This document shows, one piece after another, positions 7,577 to 15,739 of a stretch of DNA of 47,809 nucleotides (the stretch's first letter is position 1; every line of letters begins with the position of its first letter). The DNA is from an uncultured Oscillospiraceae bacterium (GTDB lineage Bacteria > Bacillota > Clostridia > Oscillospirales > Acutalibacteraceae). The stretch covers positions 1 to 47,809 of the forward strand of contig CABUAS010000005.1 of assembly GCA_902489595.1 (NCBI GenBank), in the 5' to 3' direction. Made by a program: the position numbers and the translations under genes. The notes under the pieces were generated by a model. It was not told where the DNA came from. It saw only the letters and a list, made by a program, of their open reading frames with translations, and did no database searches.

Positions 7577-8677
7577 TTAATATTTCAAATTTTTTATAAT
7601 CTGTTCCATCTCGTCAAGATGCTTTTCCATATCTGCCACAAGGGCAAACTGATTCCTTGCTCGAACAAGATTGTGTTCGGGGTAAGCGGTTTTAAAATAT
7701 GTATCACCGTTAAGATAATCGGTTAAAAATCTCATACCGCATTCAAAAGTCATAAGAATTGATGCAAAGGCAAGATTATCAATCTCTGCCTGAACAAAAT
7801 CACTGCCGACCTCAGACAGAAAGCCTTTGGCATAAGCCTCAAAATACTCAAGGCTTACCGATACTTTGCTCAAATCCTTTTCATCCTCGGATGCTGTATT
7901 TGCACCGAATCTGATTGAATCGCCGAAGTCATAAAGTGCAAGACCCGGCATTATGGTATCAAGGTCTATTACGCAAATCGCTTTATCGGTTTTTTCATCA
8001 AAAAGAACATTATTTAGCTTTGTATCATTATGCGTAACACGAAGCGGCAGCTTGCCCTGTGCAATCATATTTACAAAGCGGCTGCAATATTCCTCCCTTG
8101 CCTTTACAAATTCAATTTCACCAAGGCAGGTATCTTTTCTGCCTGAAAGGTTATTTTCAACGGCAGGAAGAAATTCGGTTCTGTAACGTTTTTCGGTATT
8201 ATGAAAATCGGGAATAGTTTCATAAAGAGAATCAGCCGGAAAATCAGCAAGAAGCTTTTGAAATTTACCGAAAGCAACACCGCTCTGACCAAACATCTCT
8301 GCACTTTCAACCTGATTGTAGCCCACGGAATCCTCAACAAAAATATAAGCTCTGTAATAATGATTATCATCTGTTTTATAAAACTTATTACCGTCTTTTG
8401 TCTTTATAAAATGAAGCGTTTCCCTGTTTTCGTCTCCGCCATTTTCGCGGATACCCTTGCGAAGATAAGATGTAACACTGAAAACATTATCCATAAGTTT
8501 TTCAATATCTTTAAAAACATTCGGATTGATATTCTGAACAATATATTTCCATATTTTGCCGTTATCATCATATGTTACAAGATAAGTTGTATTGATATGA
8601 CCTGAGCCGTATACATTATAATCAACAAGCTTACCTTTAAAATCAAAATTATCAAGAATATTATTAATGTCTGCCAT
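7577..8677 (-). CDS. Aminoglycoside-phosphotransferase-fold sugar kinase, N-acetylhexosamine 1-kinase-like
   Basis: 366 residues. The catalytic loop THNDTKLNNVLFD and the metal-binding segment VIDLDTIMPGLALYDFGD are those of the APH/choline kinase fold and closely resemble bifidobacterial NahK, which makes GlcNAc-1-phosphate or GalNAc-1-phosphate from host glycan sugars. No signal peptide; cytosolic. The start follows TGGAGGGGAG (8681-8690, read on the minus strand). It is a one-gene unit with its own promoter and terminator. In bifidobacteria NahK sits with a lacto-N-biose phosphorylase; no such gene is in this window, so the substrate is inferred by similarity only. A related anomeric sugar or choline-like substrate is possible. 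Confidence 0.8.
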   Translation of the reverse strand: MADINNILDNFDFKGKLVDYNVYGSGHINTTYLVTYDDNGKIWKYIVQNINPNVFKDIEKLMDNVFSVTSYLRKGIRENGGDENRETLHFIKTKDGNKFYKTDDNHYYRAYIFVEDSVGYNQVESAEMFGQSGVAFGKFQKLLADFPADSLYETIPDFHNTEKRYRTEFLPAVENNLSGRKDTCLGEIEFVKAREEYCSRFVNMIAQGKLPLRVTHNDTKLNNVLFDEKTDKAICVIDLDTIMPGLALYDFGDSIRFGANTASEDEKDLSKVSVSLEYFEAYAKGFLSEVGSDFVQAEIDNLAFASILMTFECGMRFLTDYLNGDTYFKTAYPEHNLVRARNQFALVADMEKHLDEMEQIIKNLKY

Positions 8678-8699
8678 TAACTCCCCTCCAATGAATATA

Positions 8700-8728
8700 A
8701 TTTTACCACATTACAGTGCATTTGTAAA
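8700..8728 (-). promoter_or_regulatory. Promoter of the nahK-like gene
   Basis: Minus strand: -35 TTTACA (8723-8728), 17-bp spacer ending in TGG (extended -10), -10 TAAAAT (8700-8705). The start of transcription would be near 8693, leaving a very short leader. Confidence 0.65.
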
Positions 8729-8732
8729 TAAC

Positions 8733-8759
8733 AAAAAAAGGGTGGCAACAATGCCACCC
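8733..8759 (-). terminator. Terminator of the adaptor-permease operon
   Basis: On the minus strand GGGTGGCA-TTGT-TGCCACCC followed by seven T residues, 14 bases past the permease stop codon. Confidence 0.95.
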
Positions 8760-8773
8760 GATATTTTTATAAA

Positions 8774-10027
8774 TCAATCTCTTCTGAGAGCCTCGATAGG
8801 ACTTAATTTTGCCGCCTTTTTGGCAGGATATACACCGAAGATAAGCCCTACACCGCTTGAGAAAAACAGTGCAAGAAGAATTGTGCCGATAGTTACATTC
8901 GGCTCAATCTTAACTATTGCGCAAGCGCCGTATGCGCCCGCCACGCCAACTATTACACCGATAATTCCGCCTATCAGACAAAGAATAATCGACTCTGTAA
9001 GGAACTGCGTAACAATAACCCTTGTTTTTGCGCCGAGTGATTTTCTGATACCGATTTCCCTTGTACGCTCTGTAACTGACACGAGCATAATATTCATAAC
9101 GCCGATACCGCCTACAAGAAGTGAAATTGCACCGATACAGGCAATAAAGGTAGTCAATACGGAAATGATAACATCAACAATTTGAATATATGTTGCCATA
9201 TCCTGCGCCATATAAAGATTATTTGAAAAGTTTCCGTGAGCCGCTTTTAAATAGTTGACTGTTGCATTGCCGATAGCCTCATTGTCTACCCCGTCTTCAC
9301 TCATAACATACATCATACTTAATTTTGCATCTGCACCCGTAATCTGTGTAAGAGTGGTGCAAGGCATAAACAGCATTATCGTAGGCTGGTCGCCTGTCTG
9401 AAACATTTCGGCAAACTGAGAAGTTGAGCCGCTGCTTGCTCCGCCCATCATTGATTCAATGTTTGCAACGCCGATAATTTTAACTTTTCTTGTTGCGCCT
9501 GATGAAGAAACTGTAACATATTCGCCTACAACATCTTCATAACCAAAGGTAACTTTCGCGCTTTCAACACCTATAATTGCAACGGGCGACGCGGCAGCAT
9601 ATTCGTCATCTGTCATAAATCTGCCAAAATCGCACGGAGCGTTCATAGCATACTGAATATCGGGATTAACGCCGACAAGAGTTGCGGTAGCCTGTGTAGC
9701 GGTTTTATCAATCGTGCTGCTGCCAAATCCGAGAAGCATAGGCGAACAACTGTCTACACCGCTGACTTTCTTTTTAATATTTTCTACATCTTCAAGTGTA
9801 ATATAATCATTATCGGTTGCCTGTGTGGCATCCACAGAAACCATAACGGCATTTGAACCCATATCTTCAATAAGAGAAACGATATAATCCCTTGCACCGG
9901 TACCTGCACCGATAATCATAATAACAGAACTGATACCAATAATAATACCGAGCATTGTGAGTAATGAACGCATCCAGTTTGCTTTTATACACTTGACTGC
10001 AATTTTTAAGCTTTCTGATAAATTCAT
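8774..10027 (-). CDS. MacB/YknZ-type ABC transporter permease (FtsX fold), no ATPase domain
   Basis: 417 residues. Layout is that of MacB-type permeases: one N-terminal membrane helix (SLLTMLGIIIGISSVIMIIG), a large extracytoplasmic MacB_PCD domain (about residues 50-270), then three C-terminal FtsX-family helices with the conserved TERTREIGIRKSLGAK loop. E. coli MacB carries its ATPase in the same chain; this protein does not. It begins 12 bases after the adaptor gene, with GGTGAT upstream, and is followed by the operon terminator. Such tripartite exporters use mechanotransmission to export peptides, antibiotics or lipoproteins. With no ATP-binding gene adjacent, an ATPase encoded elsewhere must drive it. 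Substrate unknown. Confidence 0.92.
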   Translation of the reverse strand: MNLSESLKIAVKCIKANWMRSLLTMLGIIIGISSVIMIIGAGTGARDYIVSLIEDMGSNAVMVSVDATQATDNDYITLEDVENIKKKVSGVDSCSPMLLGFGSSTIDKTATQATATLVGVNPDIQYAMNAPCDFGRFMTDDEYAAASPVAIIGVESAKVTFGYEDVVGEYVTVSSSGATRKVKIIGVANIESMMGGASSGSTSQFAEMFQTGDQPTIMLFMPCTTLTQITGADAKLSMMYVMSEDGVDNEAIGNATVNYLKAAHGNFSNNLYMAQDMATYIQIVDVIISVLTTFIACIGAISLLVGGIGVMNIMLVSVTERTREIGIRKSLGAKTRVIVTQFLTESIILCLIGGIIGVIVGVAGAYGACAIVKIEPNVTIGTILLALFFSSGVGLIFGVYPAKKAAKLSPIEALRRD

Positions 10028-10039
10028 AATATCACCCGA

Positions 10040-11752
10040 TTACTTCGCTATTTTAACTTTAAAGGTATCCTCTTTAAACTCTGATGACGGTGCAGAAACA
10101 ATCCGATCGCCTGTTGAAAGACCTGAAGTAACTTCATAATATGTGTCTGAAACTGCGCCCGTTTCAATCCGGGTTTTTATAACTTCTTTTTCTTCTTCGT
10201 TATAAAGGTAAACGAAAGTACCTGTTTTTTCAAGTACGATTGATTCAATCGGAACTACAGTAATACCAAGATGACTGCCGGCCTCGATTTCAACATCAGC
10301 GTCAAAACCAATAATAATATTTTCATCGGGGCTGTCAATTCTGACCTGAACATCAACGCCTGCTCCTGATGCAGTAAGACTTGAAAGACCGCTGATACCG
10401 GCCATTGAACCTACAGAGTCAAGAATTGAACCTGAACTGCCGCCTGTTGCAGTAGGCGCTTTTGCGGTAACTTCGCCTGTATATGAACCGTATGCCGTAG
10501 TGATTTTTGCAGGCATACCGACTTTGACCTTGTGAATATCATACTCATTAAGAGAAACAGTAACTACCATTGAATCCATATTTTCAAGAGTAATTCCGCC
10601 TGAAATAACAGATGCCTGCGTGCCCGGTACAAGGTCACACGCAGTAATTGTGCCGTCAAATGTTGCAACCCAGCCTGCCTCAAGTTCAGCGCTTGTTTGT
10701 TTTAAAGTATCGAGAGCACTTTTGGCAGTAGTCATAACTTCTCTTTTGGCATTTACCGTACTGTCCGAAGCAAGGATGCCGTAAAGTTCTTTCTGAGCGG
10801 TAAGCGCAGTAATCTGAAGTTCGAGAGATGCACCCTGAGCACTGTTGCTGTTCATAATTGCAGAGACAACGCCTTTCCAGTCTACTGCTCTTACGGCAGC
10901 TTCTATCATATCTGCGGCAGCACCGCTTTCAATAACATCTGCAAAACCGTCTTCTATTGCTTTTACTACTGCCTTTGCAACTTTTTCAGCAATAGCGTCT
11001 GACGAAAGATTGCCGTTGTTTATTTCCTGGGCAATGGTTTCCATAACAACCCGAACAAGTGCATTCGTTGATTCAACATCTGCTGCAACTCTGTTTATTG
11101 TATTTACCAAATCGGTAAGTGCAGCCACAAGGCCCTCCATAGTTGCAGGGTAAGAAACAGTTTCTGTTTCAGAAGTAGACGGAATTGTAATTATAGGTTC
11201 ATTTGAAGTATCTTCTTCAGACGAAGTTTCTTCTGTAGTCGGCTCGGTGGTGGGAGCAGAAGTCGGTCTTCTCGTTGTAACAACGGGTGTAGAATCGGGA
11301 AGATTTTCAAGTTGTTCTTCAAGTGCATTTATCTGTTTATCAACTGCACTGATTTTTGCATTAGCGTCTTTCTGATCTTTTACAGCCTCGTTATAACTTG
11401 CACGGGCATTATTATATGTAGCCTGAAGTTTTGAAATTTCGCCGTTTAATGTGCTTGTATCAAAAGTAGCAAGTTTATCGCCCTCTTTGACTTCATCACC
11501 CGTCTGCACAAAAACTTCTTTTACTGTAGCCACGGCATCAACTTTATACTCTTTTGATGAACCGGCAGTTACCGTGCCTGTTGCACTGACGCTTTCGTGA
11601 ATATCGTCAGTACTGATAGTTGTAAGTTTTACCTCGGGTGCTTTATTCTTGATTGCAATACCTGCGATTACTGCGCCGATAATTACAACTGCAAGCACAA
11701 CCGAAACAATAATTATTGTTGTTTTCTTACTTTTTTTCTTAATAGTTGCCAT
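10040..11752 (-). CDS. Membrane-fusion/adaptor protein of a MacA/YknX-type exporter with a large Ser/Thr-rich insertion
   Basis: 570 residues, well above the 380-430 usual for YknX/MacA. One N-terminal membrane helix follows a Lys-rich start (about residues 13-32). The first half of a lipoyl-like domain is at about 60-105 (VFVQTGDEVKEGDKLATFD), then a coiled-coil strand, then a Thr/Ser/Glu-rich stretch near residues 155-195 and an Ala-rich helical block of about 130 residues inside the hairpin. The return strand leads to WVATFDGTITACDLVPG and the beta-barrel and membrane-proximal domains. It is first in a two-gene operon with the permease. The start is preceded by a weak CAGAGG. It would link the permease to the extracellular face and gate export. 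Confidence 0.88.
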   Translation of the reverse strand: MATIKKKSKKTTIIIVSVVLAVVIIGAVIAGIAIKNKAPEVKLTTISTDDIHESVSATGTVTAGSSKEYKVDAVATVKEVFVQTGDEVKEGDKLATFDTSTLNGEISKLQATYNNARASYNEAVKDQKDANAKISAVDKQINALEEQLENLPDSTPVVTTRRPTSAPTTEPTTEETSSEEDTSNEPIITIPSTSETETVSYPATMEGLVAALTDLVNTINRVAADVESTNALVRVVMETIAQEINNGNLSSDAIAEKVAKAVVKAIEDGFADVIESGAAADMIEAAVRAVDWKGVVSAIMNSNSAQGASLELQITALTAQKELYGILASDSTVNAKREVMTTAKSALDTLKQTSAELEAGWVATFDGTITACDLVPGTQASVISGGITLENMDSMVVTVSLNEYDIHKVKVGMPAKITTAYGSYTGEVTAKAPTATGGSSGSILDSVGSMAGISGLSSLTASGAGVDVQVRIDSPDENIIIGFDADVEIEAGSHLGITVVPIESIVLEKTGTFVYLYNEEEKEVIKTRIETGAVSDTYYEVTSGLSTGDRIVSAPSSEFKEDTFKVKIAK

Positions 11753-11793
11753 TGCTAAAACCTCTGTTTATATTATTATTTAAACTGTAAATT

Positions 11794-11822
11794 AGTATAA
11801 TTCCTATTTGTATAAATGTCAA
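11794..11822 (-). promoter_or_regulatory. Promoter of the adaptor-permease operon
   Basis: Minus strand: consensus -35 TTGACA (11817-11822), 17-bp spacer, -10 TATACT (11794-11799). It is one of the strongest promoters in the window by match to sigma-A consensus. Confidence 0.85.
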
Positions 11823-11883
11823 TAACAAATAGTAAAGTTTTTTTGTAAACATTTAATTAATAATATGTTATGAAAAGATGATT

Positions 11884-11914
11884 AAAACGGTGCGTTTTGA
11901 ATAACGCACCGTTA
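11884..11914 (-). terminator. Terminator of the pur operon
   Basis: Perfect 11-bp stem AACGGTGCGTT (11886-11896) and AACGCACCGTT (11903-11913) directly after purD. The T-run on the minus strand is short (TTTTAATC), so termination may be incomplete. Confidence 0.8.
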
Positions 11915-11927
11915 TATTAATCTGATA

Positions 11928-13208
11928 TCACTTTTTTAAAGCCTTTAATGCACGCTGACCGATATCTTTTCTGAAATGCTTATTTTCAAAATCAATCTTG
12001 TCTACAGCACTGTAAGCCGTATCAAGTGCCTGCTGTAAATCTGTGCCCAGAGCAGTTACACCGAGAACTCTGCCGCCTGCCGTAACAAGTTTGCCGTCTT
12101 TAAGTGCAGTGCCTGCGTGATATACGGTAACGCCGTCTGCCTGACCGTTTGTAAGTCCTGTAATTTCAAGCCCCTTCGGATATGATTTAGGATAACCGCC
12201 CGACGCAATAATAACACAGGCACTGGCATCATTGCTCCACTCAATATTGAGGTCTGAAAGTGTTTCATTATTAATAGCGTCAAAAATATCCATAATATCT
12301 GTTTTAAGGCGAGGCAGAACGACCTGTGTTTCAGGGTCGCCGAAACGGCAGTTATATTCAATAACCTTAGGTCCTTTCGGAGTAATCATAAGCCCGAAAT
12401 AAAGACACCCTTTAAATGTTCTGCCCTCTTTATTCATAGCCTCAATGGTCGGAATAAAGATTTCTTTCATACACTGCTCGGCAATTTCATCGGTATAATA
12501 CGGATTTGGAGAAACAGTGCCCATACCGCCTGTATTAAGACCCTTATCGCCGTCAAGCGCTCTTTTATGGTCCATAGAAGAAACCATCGGCTTTACGCAT
12601 TTTCCGTCAGTAAAAGCAAGAACAGAAACCTCGGGACCTGTAAGAAATTCTTCAACAACAACATTATTGCCCGATGCGCCGAAAATCTTATCCTCCATAA
12701 TCTCTTTAACGCCTGCGATGGCATCTTCAAGATTTTCGGGAATAATTACGCCCTTGCCGAGTGCAAGTCCGTCTGCTTTAATGACGGTCGGAAATTCATT
12801 CTTTTCGGTAATATAAGCGATAACATTTTCTGCGTTATCAAACACTTTATATTCGGCAGTCGGAATGTTATATTTGAGCATAAGATTTTTTGAAAATACT
12901 TTAGAGCCTTCAATAATTGCGGCATCTGCTTTCGGACCGAAGGTTGCAAAGCCTGCCTTATTAAGTGCGTCAACCATACCTGCAACAAGCGGGTCATCGG
13001 GTGCAACAACAACAAAATCAGCCTTAATTTCTTTTGCAAGTGCAACTACGCCGTCAATATCGGTTGCAGAAATATTATAACATTCTGCATCATAAGAAAT
13101 ACCGCCGTTTCCGGGGCAGCATGCAACGCTGTCTACTCTTGGGGATTCTTTAATTTTTCTGATTAAGGCGTGCTCTCTGCCGCCTCCTCCGACTACTAAT
13201 ACTTTCAT
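11928..13208 (-). CDS. purD: Phosphoribosylamine-glycine ligase (GAR synthetase)
   Basis: 426 residues from ATG at 13208 (AAAGGAGAACACT just upstream). It catalyses the second step of purine synthesis: phosphoribosylamine plus glycine plus ATP gives GAR. The N-terminal Rossmann-like MKVLVVGGGGREHAL begins at the true start. The ATP-grasp core includes a Gly-rich segment GASGNNVVVEEFLTGPEVS and the family stretch DHKRALDGDKGLNTGGMG. The frame stays open about 80 codons upstream, but that part runs through a hairpin repeat and has no family match, so it is excluded. Last gene of purE-M-N-O-D. It is separated from purO by a 151-base gap that holds repeat copy 13237-13326. Confidence 0.97.
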   Translation of the reverse strand: MKVLVVGGGGREHALIRKIKESPRVDSVACCPGNGGISYDAECYNISATDIDGVVALAKEIKADFVVVAPDDPLVAGMVDALNKAGFATFGPKADAAIIEGSKVFSKNLMLKYNIPTAEYKVFDNAENVIAYITEKNEFPTVIKADGLALGKGVIIPENLEDAIAGVKEIMEDKIFGASGNNVVVEEFLTGPEVSVLAFTDGKCVKPMVSSMDHKRALDGDKGLNTGGMGTVSPNPYYTDEIAEQCMKEIFIPTIEAMNKEGRTFKGCLYFGLMITPKGPKVIEYNCRFGDPETQVVLPRLKTDIMDIFDAINNETLSDLNIEWSNDASACVIIASGGYPKSYPKGLEITGLTNGQADGVTVYHAGTALKDGKLVTAGGRVLGVTALGTDLQQALDTAYSAVDKIDFENKHFRKDIGQRALKALKK

Positions 13209-13236
13209 AGTGTTCTCCTTTATTGTATGTAAGTAA

Positions 13237-13326
13237 CGGTGCGTCGAGGGTGCGGGTGTCCGGTGGACACCTCTGCGAAGCAGAAGCACCGACCGAGCCG
13301 ACAGGTGAGACCGCCGCACCCTACGA
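13237..13326 (-). repeat. Long hairpin element, copy 2, inside the pur operon
   Basis: Arms CGGTGCG (13237-13243) and CGCACC (13315-13320) enclose the 65-nt core, followed by CTACGA. It shares its arms with the short copy at 44865-44893. A 7-base direct repeat AAGTAAC abuts both ends (13231-13237 and 13326-13332), as a target duplication might. It lies between purO and purD and must be part of their mRNA. Confidence 0.88.
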
Positions 13327-13359
13327 AGTAACAGTACAAATATCATCACGTATAACGAA

Positions 13360-14061
13360 TTATTTATTTTTATTGATAATTCTTGTTTCTTCTTCGCCTG
13401 TTTCGAGATTGATAAAGCGTGTAAAAAGCGAAACCTTATTATCTTCATTCAGGTTTACCCAGATCATATCTGTAAAGGCGTCAATATCACCGTCAATCTC
13501 AACAGGTGTCGGCTCACCCTCAAATGACGGAATCGGATTGCCGTCGCATTTATAAGTGTGAATAAAATGACCGAGTCCTGCCTCGGCAGGATATTCAAAG
13601 AAATACCTTACACACTGCGGCTTGCCCATATTTGACTTGAGTATAGAAAGCACATAATCACCGTCAGGCTTTACAACGCCTGAAATTCTCGGTGTGTAAT
13701 TCGGCTCGTCAGGCTCAAACTCACGTGTTAAAAGTGCGTGGCGGTAGCAATGACCGTCTTTCATACAATCGTAAATTGTGTCAGTCTGATCACCGTTTGT
13801 AACGATTGTTTTGCCGTCAAGCTTTAAAACAGGATTATAAATTATAAGTGACGGGTCTACCATTTTTGATTCATCAAATGCCTTTGTGCGGATTCCGCCG
13901 CGGTCATTCTCTTCAAAAATTCTGTTTCTGCTGTTTTCGCTTCTGCCCATAATAAAGTAAGCGATTACGGCATTTTTGCCGTCCTTTGATTTACCGAGTA
14001 CAATACCTCTGCCCGGATATGAATTTGTGCTTAGTTCTTTTTCAAGAGTTGTAATTTCCAT
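13360..14061 (-). CDS. purO: Archaeal-type IMP cyclohydrolase
   Basis: 233 residues. It matches the PurO family (IMP_cyclohyd), which closes FAICAR to IMP, the last step of purine synthesis. Most bacteria use the N-terminal domain of PurH for this. Telling segments are the N-terminal SYPGRGIVLGKSKDGK, then AYFIMGRSENSRNRIF, DPSLIIYNP and TIVTNGDQTDTIYD. Cytosolic, no extra domains. The start overlaps the purN region closely (two bases apart), with GAGGT upstream. Its place between purN and purD supports the pathway role. It implies that AICAR formylation is done by a separate enzyme outside this window. Confidence 0.9.
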   Translation of the reverse strand: MEITTLEKELSTNSYPGRGIVLGKSKDGKNAVIAYFIMGRSENSRNRIFEENDRGGIRTKAFDESKMVDPSLIIYNPVLKLDGKTIVTNGDQTDTIYDCMKDGHCYRHALLTREFEPDEPNYTPRISGVVKPDGDYVLSILKSNMGKPQCVRYFFEYPAEAGLGHFIHTYKCDGNPIPSFEGEPTPVEIDGDIDAFTDMIWVNLNEDNKVSLFTRFINLETGEEETRIINKNK

Positions 14062-14063
14062 AT

Positions 14064-14693
14064 TTATACCTCAATAATTTCTGTTGTTTTTCCGTTAACC
14101 TTAATTCTGCCGTCGCAGAACAGTGACACAGCCTGCGGAAGAATTTTCCACTCGCACTGCTCCATAACACGCTTTTGCAGAATTTCAGGAGTATCGCCGT
14201 TTTTAACCTCGGCGGCTTTCTGCAGAATAATCGGTCCGCCGTCACATTCCTCTGTAACGAAATGAACTGTTGCGCCCGTTACTTTTACACCGCTTGCAAG
14301 AACTGCCTCGTGAACATGAAGTCCGTAATAGCCCTTACCGCAGAAGGACGGTATAAGCGCAGGATGCACATTCATCATTTTAAGCGGAAAAGCCTTTACT
14401 ATCTGCTCATCAAGAATTGTCATAAAACCTGCATAAACAACAAGGTCTGCCTTTTCTTCAAGTAAGGCGTCTGTTACTGCTTTTGTGTATGATTTAACAT
14501 CTGCATATTCAGCACGTGGAATAACACGTGTTTTAATGCCATTATTTTTTGCTCTTTCAAGAGCATAAACGCCGTCCTTTGACGAAATAACACAGGTAAT
14601 TCTGCCGTTTTTGATTTCACCGTTTTTCTGAGCATCAATAAGCGCCTGAAGATTTGTTCCGCCGCCCGATACGAGCACTGCTATGTTCATCAT
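14064..14693 (-). CDS. purN: Phosphoribosylglycinamide formyltransferase (GAR transformylase)
   Basis: 209 residues (208 if the second of two adjacent ATGs is used). It transfers a formyl group from 10-formyl-tetrahydrofolate to GAR. Visible: N-terminal VLVSGGGTNLQALIDA phosphate-binding loop, NVHPALIPSF with the catalytic His, and the C-terminal catalytic Asp segment EECDGGPII. Length is as usual. The start codon overlaps the purM stop (14690-14693), indicating translational coupling. Confidence 0.97.
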   Translation of the reverse strand: MMNIAVLVSGGGTNLQALIDAQKNGEIKNGRITCVISSKDGVYALERAKNNGIKTRVIPRAEYADVKSYTKAVTDALLEEKADLVVYAGFMTILDEQIVKAFPLKMMNVHPALIPSFCGKGYYGLHVHEAVLASGVKVTGATVHFVTEECDGGPIILQKAAEVKNGDTPEILQKRVMEQCEWKILPQAVSLFCDGRIKVNGKTTEIIEV

Positions 14694-15727
14694 ACCAGAT
14701 TCACGCCCTTTTCGCCGTTTCTGATTTCGCCGACAACTGCTGCCTGCTCACCTGCTGCGTTCAGAATTCTTACTGCCTCGTCGGCTTTATCGGCATCAAC
14801 GGCAATAATAAGGCCATTGCCCATATTGAATGTGTTATACATATCTCTTTCCGGAATATTGCCTACACTCTGAATCAAATCGAAAATCGGCTTTTTGAAA
14901 CACTTATCCTTTTCAATTACTGCAAGCGTATCATCATTGAGCATTCTCGGCACATTTTCATAAAAGCCGCCGCCTGTTATATGAGAAATAGCATTTACGT
15001 TAACCTTTTCCATAAGTGCAAGAAGAGGCTTAACATAAATTCTTGTTGGAGTAAGAAGTTCTTCACCGAGAGTTGTATCAAGTTCGTCATACTTATTATT
15101 AATAGTTTTTTCGTTGATATCAAACACTTTGCGAACAAGTGAAAAGCCGTTTGAATGAACACCCGAAGATGCAACTGCGATAAGCGCATCACCTGCTTTA
15201 AGATTTTCGCCCGAAACAAGTTTGTCCTTATCACCGATACCAACAGTAAAGCCTGCAAGATCATAATCCTCATCAGGCATAAGACCCGGGTGCTCGGCAG
15301 TTTCACCGCCTACAAGAGCACAGCCTGCCTGAACGCAGCCTTCAGCAACGCCTTTAACAATCTGCTCTATTTTCTCGGGATAATTCTTGCCGCAGGCAAT
15401 ATAATCAAGGAAAAACAGAGGCTTTGCACCGCTGCATGCAACGTCATTTACGCACATTGCAACGCAGTCGATACCGATTGTATCGTGCTTGTCCATAATA
15501 AAAGCAAGTTTAAGCTTTGTGCCTACACCGTCTGTTCCGCTGACAAGAACAGGATTTTTATACTCTTTTGCAGCAATTTCAAACATACCGCCGAAACCGC
15601 CTATACCGCCGATAACGCCGGGAATAGTTGTTCTTTTCACATGTGATTTAATAAGTTCTACCGACTCATAGCCTGCTGTAACATCAACGCCTGCGTCAGC
15701 GTAACTTTTGCTGAAACTTTTTTCCAT
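14690..15727 (-). CDS. purM: Phosphoribosylformylglycinamidine cyclo-ligase (AIR synthetase)
   Basis: 345 residues, normal length. It makes AIR from FGAM with ATP, using the PurM/ThiH-like fold that dimerises across the ATP site. Family stretches seen include SYADAGVDVTAG near the N-terminus, GTDGVGTKLKLA, VNDVACSGAKPLFFLDY, GGETAEHPG and HITGGGFYENVPR. It is second in the pur operon, 12 bases after purE, and overlaps purN. No anomalies. Confidence 0.97.
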   Translation of the reverse strand: MEKSFSKSYADAGVDVTAGYESVELIKSHVKRTTIPGVIGGIGGFGGMFEIAAKEYKNPVLVSGTDGVGTKLKLAFIMDKHDTIGIDCVAMCVNDVACSGAKPLFFLDYIACGKNYPEKIEQIVKGVAEGCVQAGCALVGGETAEHPGLMPDEDYDLAGFTVGIGDKDKLVSGENLKAGDALIAVASSGVHSNGFSLVRKVFDINEKTINNKYDELDTTLGEELLTPTRIYVKPLLALMEKVNVNAISHITGGGFYENVPRMLNDDTLAVIEKDKCFKKPIFDLIQSVGNIPERDMYNTFNMGNGLIIAVDADKADEAVRILNAAGEQAAVVGEIRNGEKGVNLV

Positions 15728-15739
15728 AATTCTGTCCTC

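Noticed and set aside
7316..7580. Two overlapping small open frames on the plus strand
   Set aside because: They run through a terminator and hairpin elements. The same peptide pattern (VSGGHLCAAEAPTEP-like) recurs in the other long repeat copies, so it comes from the repeat DNA and not from a gene.
13209..13448. N-terminal extension of PurD by 80 residues
   Set aside because: It reads through a hairpin repeat into the purO end. The standard PurD N-terminus with a good ribosome site begins at 13208.
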